Assembly (NCBI GenBank): GCA_030248195.1
Contig: JASAND010019736.1
Coordinates: 1-64,000 of the forward strand
DNA: 64,000 nucleotides
Reading direction: 5' to 3'
Source of the DNA: Trissonchulus latispiculum
Lineage: Eukaryota; Nematoda; Enoplea; Enoplida; Ironidae
Shown here: in pieces, positions 1-11,932 of the stretch
Position numbering within the stretch: the first letter of the stretch is position 1
Layout of the letters: every line of letters starts with the position of its first letter
Position numbers and translations under genes: made by a program
Notes under the pieces: generated by a model
Seen by the model: only the letters and a program-made list of their open reading frames with translations
What the model was told of the DNA's origin: nothing
The model's database searches: none

Positions 1-601
1 CAATTGCATAAAAATCTGCGGATCTACTAGTGCGGATTTGCTAGTACTAGCATACTAGTTACTAGTGCGGATTTCAAGTGTTGCATAAAACTTTTCTAGC
101 GACTAGACGAAATTAGCTAAGCAAGTTGCTAGGCTCGACGAACTCGCAATGCTAGTGCGAGTACTAGCATTACGAGTGATGAAACGCGGTGGATTAATCA
201 TAAATCTTCGAAAAATCACAGAGAGTTCAAATCGCAACCAAATTACAAAATTTTTTCACAGTCGGTTGCAAATAAATAACTCAACGTATTCCGAAAATTT
301 CATCGAAAAATATTGGAATATCGAAAATTTATTAAATGTTTACTCGCAATCGTCTAGTGAAATTTGACTAGACGATTTTACTAGCACTAGTAGATTCCTA
401 GCGTGCAACTAGTAGATTTTATGCAACTCAAATAGCTGCGAGTGCCAGTAGCAGGTAGCAACTAGTAGGTCGCTGGACTCGCACTAGTATTGCTAGTTGC
501 GAGTTCCGCACTAGACGTTTATGCAACACCAGCAATGCGGAATCCGCAAACCAGCATCCACTAGTTGCGGATTCCGCAACTAGTAGATTTTTATGCAATT
601 G
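1..601. mobile_element. Foldback/MITE-type element with CAATTGCATAAAAATCT ends
   Basis: The sequence begins CAATTGCATAAAAATCT, and the reverse complement of the same 17 bases ends at 601, so the segment is bounded by inverted repeats. The interior is dense in short CTAGT and GCGGAT motifs in both orientations, which gives it a foldback character. No convincing protein is encoded. The right end sits inside the tail of the gag-like frame, whose last codons are supplied by this element. The left flank lies outside the window, so no target duplication can be checked. Family unknown. Confidence 0.6.
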
Positions 602-603
602 GC

Positions 604-1488
604 CCCTGGACTCAAGACCCTCTGATAAGCATCGTGGATAAATCTTTCATCCGAGGACTGCGTATTTGAGACAGGAGCGGAGGATTGGGCTAAATTTTGA
701 TTCTGGACCCGCCCCCCTCCTACTTTAGTCTGCACAGCAGTACTATCGGGGGCGGAGGCAAAGCCCCCTCCCCCCGCCGGAAGGCCCTCCCCTGCGGGAA
801 AATCGGACTCACGTGTATTAACAGACAGAGGTGCCGGCAAAGCGAAACGAGACACTGACTGGGGGGCCGCTCCCCCCACCATTTGAACAGAAGTTTCGGC
901 CGAATTTTCAACATAACCGGTGTGCCTAATAACATTTTTTGCCGGAACTGAAAAAGCATAGCGAGAAACCAAATGGGGACCCGCCCCTCCCAAATTTTGA
1001 ACCGTAGTCTCCCGAGCAAGACGGACCGTAGACGGATCCATTCCGTCAAATCTGTCCTGAAATTCTGAGACTGCTGCTTCAAATTCTTGGGGAACGGAAC
1101 CCACCCCCGGAGGGGGAGGAATCCCCCCCGCTGGCGCAGGCGACTGTTCGGCTACCGCGACTAGCGGTCCTCCCCAAGTTTGCTGCAACATGTCACTATA
1201 ACCCCCCGCACCAACAGACTGTATATTGGACCCAGGCACAGCCACAGGCTGTCCCAAGTGAACCGAATAGTGGGACCCGGGGGATTTCCCCCGTCCCACC
1301 CCCAAACTTTGCGAAGTTTGTAGCTTACCAACAGTAGAACTGGGAGTTGGGGCCACTGGGGAGGGACGGAGCGAACCCCGACCCACCCCAGTCAACGTTG
1401 GACGCGGCGTCCCCCCGACCCCCGAACTGACACCGGTTTGGGGGAGAGTTCCCCCGCCCCCCAGACCAGACAGGGCAGGCTGTGACAT
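604..1488 (-). pseudogene. Gag-like frame of an LTR retrotransposon, 3' truncated
   Basis: This is a long open frame of higher GC than its surroundings. I take the start as the ATG at 1488 (MSQPALSG); the frame is also open further upstream. The product is rich in Gly, Pro, Ser and Val. It has an internal duplication: a stretch of the form ETTVQNLGGAG..VSRYAF recurs as ETSVQMVGGAA..VSRFAL. I see no zinc knuckle, protease or reverse transcriptase. The frame ends when it runs into the foldback element at 601, so its natural C-terminus is lost. The reason to call it gag is position: it follows an apparent primer-binding site and LTR on the same strand. It could instead be a disordered cellular exon. 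Confidence 0.45.
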
Positions 1489-1615
1489 CGCAAAACTTTC
1501 GTCTACCTCAGGAGCCTGATGAACAGGCAAATTTTCAAAAGGAAAAGCTTTTTCTTTTTGCTCTTTTGTTCTGGCGCGAGTATTTGGGGGAGAAAAACAG
1601 GCATTTACCGCATAA

Positions 1616-1626
1616 CACGGTCGCCA
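1616..1626 (-). other. Probable retrotransposon primer-binding site
   Basis: On the minus strand this reads TGGCGACCGTG, a form common at the primer-binding site of metazoan Gypsy-type elements. It lies four bases downstream of a TACA that could end an LTR, and about 130 bp upstream of the gag-like ATG. That is the expected order LTR, PBS, leader, gag. Confidence 0.5.
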
Positions 1627-1630
1627 ATTT

Positions 1631-1960
1631 TGTAGAAATGTTGTTGCTCGATTTACTGCTGAATGAACGAATAGTAAAGAAATGTGCAGGTTCTTAACTC
1701 GGTAGTGTATGCCTATGAACTGTCTACTCGCGCCTACCTCACTGAATCGCTAAAACCAGAAAATTGAGAAAAACACGATACTTTACTTCAATCATCAAAA
1801 TTCAACTATACATTTTCATAAATTTTCCAATGGCAAAAACTCAAACAATATAACAAAACTCTCACTATAAAGTCACTACGACCTAAAAGTCACAGCTGCC
1901 AACTAAGATGTTCACAAAAACACTGAACCGCTCCCGCCCGTACTAACGCACCAACTGACA
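1631..1960 (-). mobile_element. Probable 5' LTR of a Gypsy-like element
   Basis: Read on the minus strand, the segment starts TGTCAGTTGG at 1960 and ends TACA at 1631, directly before the primer-binding site. A matching 3' LTR is not present because the element is cut at 601. The start is a guess based on the TG...CA convention. The end is better supported by the PBS. Confidence 0.4.
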
Positions 1961-2264
1961 CCTATACTTTTTCAAATCCCAACTCCATAGTGCAAAGCTA
2001 GCCAATTAGCTAAAGTAAATTTTGTTTCATCATTTATGAAGATTTTCACGAAAAGATGCGAAACACAAGGAATATTTCACATAAGCTTATTGTCTATTTG
2101 TCTGGGCTTTGAGTGAAGCGTTACCGTCAAATTCGGAGGATAGTGCAGCCCGCCCCGCCCATCTAAAATTTGCTAAACTTTGTGTACAGAAAATTGATAT
2201 AGAGCGCCTGGAGAGATTATCCTCCATAAATCCCACATTATGCTACTGTTGTTTCTGTAACCGA

Positions 2265-2606
2265 TGTTAATTTCAGTTTCAGCCGAGATCGCAAAGTATA
2301 TACCTACAGTTTCAGCATTATATAGTTTCAGGCTGAGTTTCGGTTTCCGTATTATGTAGGCTCTCAGTGCTGACTAACGAAATAGCAGCAGAAAACCTTC
2401 AAAATTTTACGTTTGAGGAAAGATTGAAACCTAGTTTCAGTTGCAGAATAAGGACTTCACTCAGCTTTTTCAATTTCAGTCTCAGTTTCTGTTTCCGGTC
2501 TTCTCCCAAAATTGTTCCAGCTTATATGAGTTTCAGTTTCGGTGACGAAACCTGTACAACCTGAAACCCGATTTCAGATTCAGTTTCAGAGCATGAAACA
2601 TCACTA
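2265..2606. repeat. Degenerate TTTCAG array ending in a hAT-type terminus
   Basis: TTTCAG, GTTTCAG and diverged versions recur through this stretch. It ends at 2606 with TGAAACATCACTA, the reverse complement of TAGTGATGTTTCA. The same terminus in the other orientation starts a similar array at 63445. I read it as one end of a hAT-type element whose subterminal region is a hexamer array. The matching left end is not evident. Confidence 0.55.
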
Positions 2607-2651
2607 CTTCCTCTGCAGAAGACAATTAAGGTGAATTTCTGATTCTCCGAC

Positions 2652-2795
2652 CTTTTCTGTACTCCTTGCCGGCGGCCTTGTTAACCATGGCGTTCGTGGG
2701 CTTCAGTCCGAGGGCGCGGGCCACGGTTCCGATCTGAGTCCCATCAATCTTGTCATCGCCTTCGTCGTCAAACAGGATGATCAGCTTCTTGGCTT
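2652..2795 (-). CDS. Myosin essential light chain-like exon (EF-hand)
   Basis: A 144-bp exon on the minus strand lies between an acceptor (TGTTGTTTCAG) and a donor (AAAAG|GTCGGA). It enters in phase 1 and leaves in phase 1. It encodes about 48 residues that include [16 protein letters not shown] and [12 protein letters not shown]. The order of an EF-hand loop followed by RALGxxPTN is characteristic of the N-terminal EF-hand of myosin essential (alkali) light chains, which clamp the lever arm of class II myosin. The loop has Asp instead of Gly at position 6 and Gln instead of Glu at position 12, so it should not bind calcium in the usual way, as in known essential light chains. The short N-terminal exon and the later exons were not found. 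Other calmodulin-like EF-hand proteins are less likely because of the PTN motif. Confidence 0.7.
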
Positions 2796-4308
2796 CTGAA
2801 ACAACAGAAACAAAAAACTAAATCAAATATATAGTCAGGGGGGGAAACAACGATTTTTGAAATAAGGTTATTACTCGCTACAGACTGTAGCTAGCCAGAC
2901 TGTTTATGTAGCAGTATTGTAGGGCTTGGCTTGTACTTTCTATACCACCAGTAAAATCAGCATTCGGTTGTACTTCAAGTGGGCTAGCCTCAATACAGAC
3001 CATCTTTTTCCCCCACAAGTGGGTGAAAAAAGATGGGGGTGGGGAAAAAAAGATGGTACCAAATTTCGTTCCTTTATCACCATAACAGCATATAAATGGC
3101 ATTTAAAGGCATAATACGCAATATCTACTTCCAAAAATTCGTTGCCAGCAGCCAGTCTTAATCTTATCCATCAGGTAAGCTAAACTTAATAATGGACCAA
3201 CACTGCTAGGAAATTAAGATTTTTTGTCTGGAAAACCTTATTTTCTCCTGTAATTTATAAATAAATCGTCTTCTGTGTTAACTTGCAATGATAAAATACA
3301 CATTTTGCATTATTAACCTGCAATAAATTGAGGGTTTTATTTATGATGGGTGGCAAAATCGCACAAAAGTGTTCAGGGGTCATCCATTTCGGGTGTAGTC
3401 TCCTGCAGATCCACACTTATGAAACTCACTGGAATACCCACAGTTCATAATATCACAAAAATGTTGTTTATGGACCTTAATTTTCTTGTTATCCGCATGA
3501 TTTGCCCCCCCTGGGAATATTTGCCAACATTCCTCCACAGGGGAAGGTCATATTGCGCTTTTCGGCAGCGGAAGGTTAATTGGGGGGTATAACAGTTCAA
3601 ATGAGTAAACAATTAGTCCTTATTTTTACTTAAATCAAAAAACAAAACTGCAGAACAAAGCACACCGTTGTTTTCTCCCTCTGGTGGAAAAAGTGTGGGG
3701 GAAAAAGATGGTCACTATTTCTCAACCGTGTGACCTAGCGAAAATCCGACTAGCCCACGTTATAGAGCACATCCACAAACCCCTTCATGCACAAAATAAC
3801 TCCTGTTCCTGTAACTATTACCAGTAAGTTGACATAATTTAGGAAATTTGAAAAATCCTTATGTTTTTGGACAATTTTTGGGTGTCAACTACGGACCCAT
3901 GCCACATGATGGCTCAATCGACAGGAACGGTTATTTGTATGATGATCTTAAAGTACAAGACTTGATCTTTCATTTGCACTTGATTTTGTATCTCTATCTT
4001 ATGCCAGTCGAGCAGGGTGAGCCATTGTTTTCCCCCCACTTTGCCGGTGATGTCCCCCCCCGACTATAAATATCAAAGTATAAAATTAAAGCTTCTAGTA
4101 GTTTTTTCGTGGTGCTTGCTTAGCACTAATTAGGTACTCATAGAGGCCTTTTTGCTGCTCTCCGCGGTCCACAGAATGGCAGACAAGAGACGGAGAGACG
4201 GAGGTCACGGATAGAAAACATGACCCCCAAAGCTTCTATGATTTATGACAAAGCATCTGGTAGTCATCATTTCGGGGCTGTTTTTGACTTTCTGTAGCAC
4301 ATTCAACA
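2796..4308. other. Intergenic or intron sequence, no gene seen
   Basis: The stretch contains G-rich and C-rich tracts around 3010-3060, 3545 and 4030-4065. I found no coding exon, RNA gene or well-bounded repeat. Part of it may be the first intron of the light-chain gene. Confidence 0.4.
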
Positions 4309-4380
4309 GTCCCTGTGGCGCAAAGGATAGCGAGTTGGTCTTCTAATCCAAAGGTCGCCGGTTCGATCCCCGCCAGGAAT
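4309..4380 (+). pseudogene. Degenerate tRNA-Arg(TCT)-like sequence
   Basis: The 72 bases fold as a tRNA with a CTTCTAA anticodon loop, giving anticodon TCT. The acceptor stem has one mismatch (third pair, C against A) and the T stem has one (C against C). It closely resembles the better copy at 5272-5343. It is most likely a tRNA pseudogene or the head of a tRNA-derived SINE, because it runs straight into non-tRNA repeat-like sequence. Confidence 0.6.
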
Positions 4381-4509
4381 CACACTCATTTTTGGTGCTT
4401 CCCCTAGCCACAGGTTAAAGATTAAAGTTGGCACGTACGGACAAGCTTAACGGCACCGTGCCCTTCCTAGTGCTGAAAATAGTCTGTCAGATGCGTGCTG
4501 TTATAGCTA

Positions 4510-5032
4510 GTGTTTGAGAACGGTGCCAGGTTGACGGCTGAGTAAACCAAAGTTTACGACAATTAATAGTAATGTGACCAAAGTGTGAAAGTATTTAGTT
4601 TGCATACAAAATTATTTTAAATACTCATTGATCTGGTAGAGAAATTTGTACGTTGCACAGGAATTTATAAACTTGTTCTGGTGTCGTTAGATCTGATCAT
4701 CAACCAATACGATTTTCCTTTATATTTAACTAGAAGCTTCTAATGTACCCCGGCAAAGTTGCTAAACTGGAAAATTAAACCTACTTTCTCTGCCTCTTTC
4801 TCTCTCTCTCATTTGATCATGTCTCACATTGAAATTGAATCAAACTCATCAAGTTTCTTTATGATGGCAAATTATTGATAGAAAATAATTATTAATGAAA
4901 ATGAAAATGAAAATTATTAATGATAGAAAAATAATAGCTTCCTTTATTTGGTGGCCGGCCAGTTGGCTTTCGGCGGCCGAAGGCCAGCTGACTCCAAAGG
5001 GTTGGCTTGGCCGGGGCCATTCTCAAACACTT
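4510..5032. mobile_element. hAT-type MITE with AGTGTTTGAGAA ends
   Basis: The left end reads AGTGTTTGAGAACGGTGCC and the right end reads GGGGCCATTCTCAAACACT, which form an imperfect terminal inverted repeat. The right half holds a GGCCGG-rich cluster (about 4960-5020), as in other TAGTGTT-ended sequences in this window. The flanking 8-mers (tgttatag and tgtcataa) agree at only 6 of 8 positions, so the target duplication is uncertain. Confidence 0.45.
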
Positions 5033-5271
5033 GTCATAACCTGTAATACACAGCTGCTGCAAACCCAAAGCAGTCGAAATTTTAACATGCTTCTTTTCAT
5101 TATGATGAAATTTGTTTGGTCAATTTTTTATAAACAGTGCTTATAAAAAGGAACATTTAGACCAAAGAAGCGACGGGTGCTGTTACACATTGTCGTTGAT
5201 TTTTTTTGAAAGTATGAAACTGAATGTGTCAAAATTAATGCATCTAAAATGGGGCTAGCCGCAAAATTTAC

Positions 5272-5343
5272 ATCCCTGGCGGGGATCGAACCCGCGACCT
5301 TTCGATTAGAAGTCCAACGCGCTATCCTCTGCGCCACAGGGAC
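5272..5343 (-). tRNA. tRNA-Arg(TCT)
   Basis: On the minus strand this reads GTCCCTGTGGCGCAGAGGAT at the 5' end and closes with a seven-pair acceptor stem (one G-T pair). The T arm GCGGG-TTCGATC-CCCGC is perfect. The anticodon loop CTTCTAA gives anticodon TCT (codon AGA). Boxes A and B of the internal RNA polymerase III promoter are recognisable. One anticodon-stem pair is G against G, so the gene may be decaying or may itself be SINE-related. It is the best tRNA candidate in the window. Confidence 0.72.
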
Positions 5344-5784
5344 TGATGTAACAAATTCTAATTTCTTTCCCGTAACAGTTGAATTTATGTATTTCCCATA
5401 AACGGAATTCCAAATTTGACTTTAATTTTCGTGTTGATTGATTCAGGACGGTTTTGTATTTTCAATTTGGTCTTCGATACCTGAGCCGGGACAAACATTA
5501 AGCTAAGCTAACAAATCAGCAAGTTGCTTTGCTTTTTGAATTTTCACACTTGTATAGCATTAATCCCGAAAAGAGTACCTATTTTTCGTAAAACCGGGAC
5601 TCAAATTTCTGCCATTCCTGAGTTTGACAGCACATTATGAAATATCCTAGCATTTAGACGACTTCACTTTACTGGTAAAATCTCATATCTACACCAAATT
5701 TTCTTGACTGATTGATTGACTGATCGATTTATATAATTGCTCAGTTGAAATTTTGTATGTAAGACACATGAATATGATACTAGC
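5344..5784. other. Intergenic, nothing recognised
   Basis: AT-rich sequence without a plausible exon, RNA gene or clear terminal repeat. Confidence 0.4.
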
Positions 5785-6190
5785 CATAGGTTAACGCGGG
5801 GGGGGGGTCTGGGGGGTCCAAGTCCCTCAACCCGTACAAGGTACAAGCCCTATCGCCGTCGGGGACAATGGTAACCAAAAATAGCCGGAAAAAATTAGTT
5901 TTTACAGTCGAATTCAAAAAAGTTCCGGCTTCGCCGGAATTTTTTAGCTAAAATGTTTAATTTTTCGAAAAAATCGGACAAAATTTTGAAATTTTTTTCC
6001 AAAAATTGAAGAGTTTTTGCAAATTTTGATAAAAAATTGCAAATTTTAATAAAATTAGCGTTAATTTCTCGAAAAAGTTAACAAATTTATTCTGCAGGTA
6101 CAAGCCAACCTGACAATTTTTGTTCAAGGTACAATGCCCCCTTAAAATTTTTTGGGGACAAGCCCCCCCTTAGGACCCGACCCTATGTTA
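5785..6190. mobile_element. Small element with G-rich ends (MITE-like)
   Basis: The left side starts CATAGGTTAACGC followed by a G run. The right side ends with a C run and GGACCCGACCCTATGTTAA. The ends are roughly inverted repeats, and the interior is AT-rich with runs of AAATTTTT. Several G-run-ended elements of this style occur in the window. Boundaries are approximate. Confidence 0.35.
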
Positions 6191-7178
6191 ATGTATAATA
6201 GCTAAAATTAGTTTTGTTAAGTCGTTTGACTACACTCAAGCTTGATTTAACTTTATATCAAACTTGACCGTTAACTCTTTCATGAAAAAAAGATCTAGTT
6301 AAATTTTGCTGATTTCATTCCGCTTAACTCGTTCGCTGAAAGGCTCTTTCTTTGCATCAAAATGTGACTTGAAAACTAAATTTCCATTGTTCTCAGAATT
6401 AATCTTTCCAATTGCTCAAAACTTTAATTTTATGGATTATTAAAATTACAGTATTTATTTGTTTTCAAAAATGACAACTTTGGCTTTCTAATATCAATTT
6501 GTCCTACTCTTTTGTTGTTCATCTCTTTAGTTTTTGTTTTGGACTCGATAAGATCATCAACTTTTCCTGGTAATATATGGAGCAGACCATAGGCCAATGT
6601 TACAGAAAAACTGGTAAGAAAAAACAAAAAAAAACGCAGGGGATGGTTTGGACTTAAATTACAAATTGAATAGAAAAATGGCGTAAAACTTAACAATTTT
6701 ACTCAATTTATTTCCAATTCTCAATTTTATCTTCCATTTCCAGTGTGAATTTCGAAGACGTACCAAACTTCCAGCTACACATCTGTGAAAAAGTTTCAAA
6801 TCGTACTATTCTACGATTTGAACTAACACTATTTGTTGTCCTAAAACCATAGACCCTAAACTATAGTTTAGGCAGCCGGCCGGCCGGTAACCTGAACCGA
6901 GGCGAATACGTGATATTACTTGTTATACATAACCATTAGTAACTGTATGCATCATTTAGGGACTGGTTCAAAATTAGTTGGCGAAAAATGCGTATATACG
7001 TAAAAATGTATTTTCTTTCTTTCAAAGCGTTTCAATTTAGCTAGACTTGGTGACGCCTTACTTTTTGCACAAACTTTTGTGAACGCCCTCCGACAAGTAG
7101 CTACTGAAAAGATTTGAGCCTACAAAAACTGCAAAAGTTTCAGCATGAATGGATTTTTGTGAATGAACTAAGCCTATC
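6191..7178. other. Intergenic, nothing recognised
   Basis: AT-rich sequence with a short GGCCGG cluster near 6870-6890. No exon or bounded repeat could be supported. Confidence 0.4.
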
Positions 7179-9926
7179 TTAAGGTGCTGGTTCGGGTTCG
7201 TGTATTTTTGGGCTTTAAAAGAGCAATTGTCGTTGAAATTCATTCAAATTTGCTACAATTACATCATTTAGCCTAGAAAAGATTTTAGAAAAGAAAGTGA
7301 AATTTTGAGTTTTGGAGAAATTTGCTTTAATTCGCCATAACTTGCACTGTGGGTACCCTACACGGACGAACTTATAATCATTCGAATCGTCTCACCAAGA
7401 CCTACAACTTTGCTCTTGAGAGTTTGACTTTGACGGTTTAAAAGATAACAGCGAAAATTGGTTTTCGAGGTCCAAAACTGGCCATTTTTCGAAAAATCAA
7501 ATACTGCAAGATTTCGACAACAGCGCTGGTCCGTCGGTCAAGTATTGACCATATTTGTAGTCCTAAAGCACATGTTATACCCAACGGAGGGCTCTCTGCG
7601 GCATCTGTGCATACGCACAGCAACGAAAATGTGAAATTTTGAAAATCGCAACCAGATTGTTTTGAACACGGATTTCTCTCAACTCATGCAACCAATTATA
7701 AAACGGCTTTAGACTGGCATTTTTGGGACAATTGCCGAGGGCTATTTTTCATGGTTTCGCGTTTGATCTTTCCGTTCGAGAGAAATAAGCATCCAAACTT
7801 AAAAATTTTGACGAAAATCAGACTAAATGTACATTTTTTTCAAAATCTTGAGCTTACCTGATCACTAAAAGATTTCAGAAAAAATAGCCCTCGGGAAGAC
7901 GTTTCTTTTGAAGCCTGAACTGGTCGCTTTTCTCTTTAGCATTCCTACATTTCGAGAAATCCATGTTCAAAAATTGTTTTCCTTTTATCACATCTTCAAG
8001 TCGAAGGAAACAAGCACATTCTAAGCTTTAAAATGGTATAAAAATTATTGTTGAATTCCAAGAGTTGAGCAAATTACTAGGCATGGGCACGGGTCCAAAA
8101 ATTTGGACCCGGGTACCCGGTACTACCCGAAGCCCTATGTCGGGTAATTGCGACGCTACCCGGGTACCCGGGTACCCGGGTACCCGAGCATTTTCGGGTA
8201 CCCGAGAAACTTTAAACCATTTTTCGGATTTGGCCATTTTGAAATTTAACTTTTTTCAGGGGTCTTTATTCAAATTGAGCGTAGATTGGACATATTTTTA
8301 ATCCTAAGTTATTTCAAAGGAGTTCTAAAGACTTAAAATAAATTATAATGACTTTCAATTAATTCTAACGGTATCAGAAGCTGATGCTGATACAGACAAC
8401 ATTGGTTGTATTTTATAACCGCGCTCAGACCAGCATGATTTTCTGAGTATCGTACCACCGTTGCGCTGTCGGTTTCCTCTAGCCTTTAAATATTAACAAA
8501 TTTCAGAAAGCGTTTGGATTATAAGAGCAAATCCCCATGACAAAACTTAGCTAACTTCAACTGATTGTCTCTGGAAATTGGAACAGCACAAAAGGCAGCA
8601 AACAAGCAAAAGCTACACGAAGTACTAAGTTCTAGTCGTTTTTATTCCTTTTATTTCTTAATGAAACCAAAGTAAAATTAAAATGTCTTGGATAAAAAAC
8701 TAAACTTTTTGTGATCGGATACTACACTTTACTGACAAGAAATGTAAAATTTTAAACTCACTCGCTCAATAAATTGACTTGTGTTGAGATTAGTGTTTAC
8801 ATTTTCCATTTAGATTTATTTTATAATTTTTTACCTGAAAACAATTGCTACTTTCCAATTTCCTTTCCCTCTTTCTGTCCTTTTTGCTTTTGGAGTAACT
8901 TTACTAAACGTAATACTGATGAGAGACGCAAGTCCTTTAGAACTTTTATTCAACGTTTACAAAACATTTATTAAATATTCCATGAAATGAATTCATTTAT
9001 TGTCGTTGCGATTCCACTGTATCCAAAGAAATTCTAACCATCTCCCTCAAGTTGGTTACACTTTCTCAGTCACTAAAGGCGTGCGCATACCAAAGAATCA
9101 TCCATAAGGTCGTTTGCTAACATTTGGTTAAATTGGTTAAATGAATGTTCAAACAATCTGGGAGCATTCTCTTAGCTCAGAATTCAGTTTAGAAACAGCT
9201 TAAGTTGACAAAAATTGAAACCTAATGAGCGTTGGCCGTTAGTGATGGAAGTTTTTCAACGTTGACCATGTGGCATTAAAGAAAATCACTAAACTTTCGA
9301 GATCATATCAGTCACTATTGACACCATTTAATGGTATCTAGTATTGTTACTTACAGTTTAAAGAATAACGCAGAGCTGTGGCAAAAGTCACTGATTCGAT
9401 GCGAACAGTTTTGTTTGTATCTTGTGAATTTTAAGTTTTAATTAATTCGTCGACTTCCGCATTATGACTGCTCCAACAGGAATTTAAAGAAAGAAAAATT
9501 ATTAGAGCAAGGCAAATTTAATAAAAATATTTTAAATACAAATCTAAAAATAGAAAATTATAAAATATTTGAAAATACCAGGACTAATTCCTCTTCCCAT
9601 TATACACGTTTTTCTGTTGTGGTATCTTTTTAGTAAATTTTATAATAAACTGAAAAAATCGTCGGTGGTTACAAATTTTCTTAGCCAAAAATTTTCGGTG
9701 GTTAAAAATTTTCTGAGCCAAAAATTTTTCTCTGCTTGATCCAGATTAATCCGGTTTTATCCGGTTTTTTCCGGTTTTAACTGGATATCGGGTACCCGAA
9801 GCAGGACCCGGGTACCCAAAAATTTTCGGGTACCCGGGTACCCGTCGGGTACCCGACTACCCGTGCCCATGCCTACAAATTACAGTCTTTCAAAGTTTGC
9901 TGCAAATACCCGAATCAGCACCTTAA
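7179..9926. mobile_element. TTAA-flanked element (piggyBac-like MITE), split by a nested hAT
   Basis: The left end reads TTAAGGTGCTGGTTCGGGT and the right end reads ACCCGAATCAGCACCTTAA, a near-perfect inverted repeat with TTAA at both edges. TTAA target duplication is the hallmark of piggyBac-type elements. No transposase is visible. A hAT-type element (8078-9875) has inserted near the right end, so the original element was about 940 bp. The same end sequence, with family variants, bounds the elements at 11557-16991 and 18757-20627. Confidence 0.7.
8078..9875. mobile_element. Non-autonomous hAT-type element, ACCCGGGT family, copy 1
   Basis: The ends are TAGGCATGGGCACGGGT and its inverted copy. 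The flanks carry a perfect 8-bp target duplication, CAAATTAC, at 8070-8077 and 9876-9883. An 8-bp duplication and a TAG-GATGGGC-like terminus identify the hAT superfamily. Both subterminal regions (8090-8205 and 9785-9865) are built from repeated GGTACCCG or ACCCGGGT units. The interior is AT-rich and has no transposase frame. It is nested in the TTAA element 7179-9926. Confidence 0.85.
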
Positions 9927-11253
9927 AGCGTCTATACGGAAGCTACTAAAACGTATCAAAAATTACGTATTTCATTTTTGAACCAGACCCTTAGTGCAAC
10001 AACTTTTGCAAACTGCAATAAAAATAGGGTAACACTGTTATTGACCTGTTATATGTCTGTATTGACCGGCCGATCTGTCCTGCTTCCAAGCCACACAACT
10101 GGCCAGAAGCCGATCTGGCAACAACATTACTCTTCTAAACCAGCAATCATATTGATATCATTTCTGTAGACAACCGCTTAATTAATTTCGCTGCAAGGAC
10201 ATACATTTTTTAAAAAGAAAATTGTTGTAAATACCTTCTTGAGAGGGCATGATTGCAGGCAGATTCCGCTGAACTGGAATAAAAATTCAATAAATAAGGA
10301 CCAGAAACACCTAACGAAGAAGCCTGAAAGAAGTCAAACACCACGGAGACCAACTCAATACGCAGAAAGTCTTTAGCGAATTTACTTCCAAACCCAATAA
10401 GTTAGGCCTTAGCTATGCCCTAATCGTGTCTCATAAAACCGCGGGGGTCCTGTGAAAAAATCCATGACTTGTTTAACCCCAGCTTTCTTGAAACTTTGTA
10501 AAACACTAAGGAACTTCGATACAGCTTATAGTCAAACTTGTCATAAATTAATCAGTTGTAGTTAATTGGTTTGCATTAATGTTTTGATTAAGGCCCCCTT
10601 TGGTCTATTTCGTCATAAATGAGGGAGATAGTTAAAGCTGAAAGCAAGGCTGTTGTGCTTTTACGTCGACCAATTCTGCAGCACCATTTGCTACCAAATT
10701 GCAGCTTTGCAGCACGCTACATACTTTCAGAGCATATGTGAAATTGGTTGCCCCACACTCCAAGCTTATACCTTAGCTCCAGAAAACTTCTCCAACTACG
10801 TAAACTGGGAGCGTCCCCATTGGAAGTTATTTTTGCAAAAGTTAGTTATAACTTTTCTGAGCAGCTGTGAAAACTACGGCCCAGCAGTGGGGAGGGTTGT
10901 ATTTCGGGTGGGGAGAAAAAGTTTAACCTAAATTTTCATCGGATTGGAGTAAATCACAAGCATTGAGTTAAATAATATTATGCAGTCAATAAATCATAAT
11001 AATTTAATAAACATTGGATAAATACTTAGTCATAGCGTAAATAACAATAGTTTATGGCCATATACGACACTACGTTTATCTTTTATCTTTCCATTAATTA
11101 ACCATAAATGCTCCAACTCAAAATACCTGTTTCCCCCATTTCCCCTAGCTTGTTAAATTTTAGTCCCCCAGTTAAGGTTAACCACCAATCAAATTGTAAG
11201 AAAACCTGCCCTGGGGAGGAACTGCTTTAGGTTATTTTCAACTTATACAGGGG
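9927..11253. other. Intergenic, no gene recognised
   Basis: Mixed sequence with a small GGCC-containing patch at 10060-10120. An open stretch at 10653-10931 has no recognisable family or splice context, and I do not call it a gene. Confidence 0.4.
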
Positions 11254-11631
11254 ATTGCACCAAATAAGTTAAACTTCAGATTATCCTACTCGTCAGCTAA
11301 TCTCCAGTTAAACTCCAGATTAAATGGAGTTTTAGTTGATCTGAAGTTAATCTTTTATCGACCGTTGCACCAAATAAGTTCAGGATTACCTTTAGATTAT
11401 CTTCCGATTAAACTGAAGATAATCAGAAACTTTTAATGCTGCTCCATAGCAGGTTTAACATCAGATTAACTGCTTTTCTACTTTATTTAGACCCACTACT
11501 AGTGTTAGGAAACATAGAACTTATCCAAATATAGAATGCACTTTATATACAGATTGTTAAGGTACTGGTTTCCGTCCGGGTATTTTTGACGCATAATGAC
11601 GCATTTGACGCATGACGCATTTAATCCTTTA

Positions 11632-11930
11632 AGCCTGGTTCTCACTGCCAAAGTTATTTAGTTTTAGCAAGGATTGATTCACGCTGGAGTGCCAGTTTTA
11701 AGTTTTAACAGAGTGGGATGGCTCTAGCTGTCAATCAAAACGCTGTGTTCTGCACTGAAATCCTTAAAACCAGTTTTAAGTCTTGAACTATTTTCAAGTC
11801 CAGTTTTAAGTTTTAAGGAGCTCTTAAAACTCAAAACTAAACACTTAAAACTCAGTGTGAACACAGTCGCTTAAAACTTAAAACCTTAAAACCTTAAAAC
11901 TGAGTTTTAAGGCGTCAGTGTGAACCGGCC
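11632..11930. mobile_element. MITE with GGCCGGTTCACACTG-type ends
   Basis: The left end reads GCCTGGTTCTCACTG and the right end is the inverse of GGCCGGTTCACACTGACGCC. The interior is a loose palindrome of AGTTTTAAG and CTTAAAACT motifs. A TTTA is present at both junctions. No protein is encoded. Confidence 0.5.
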
Positions 11931-11932
11931 TT

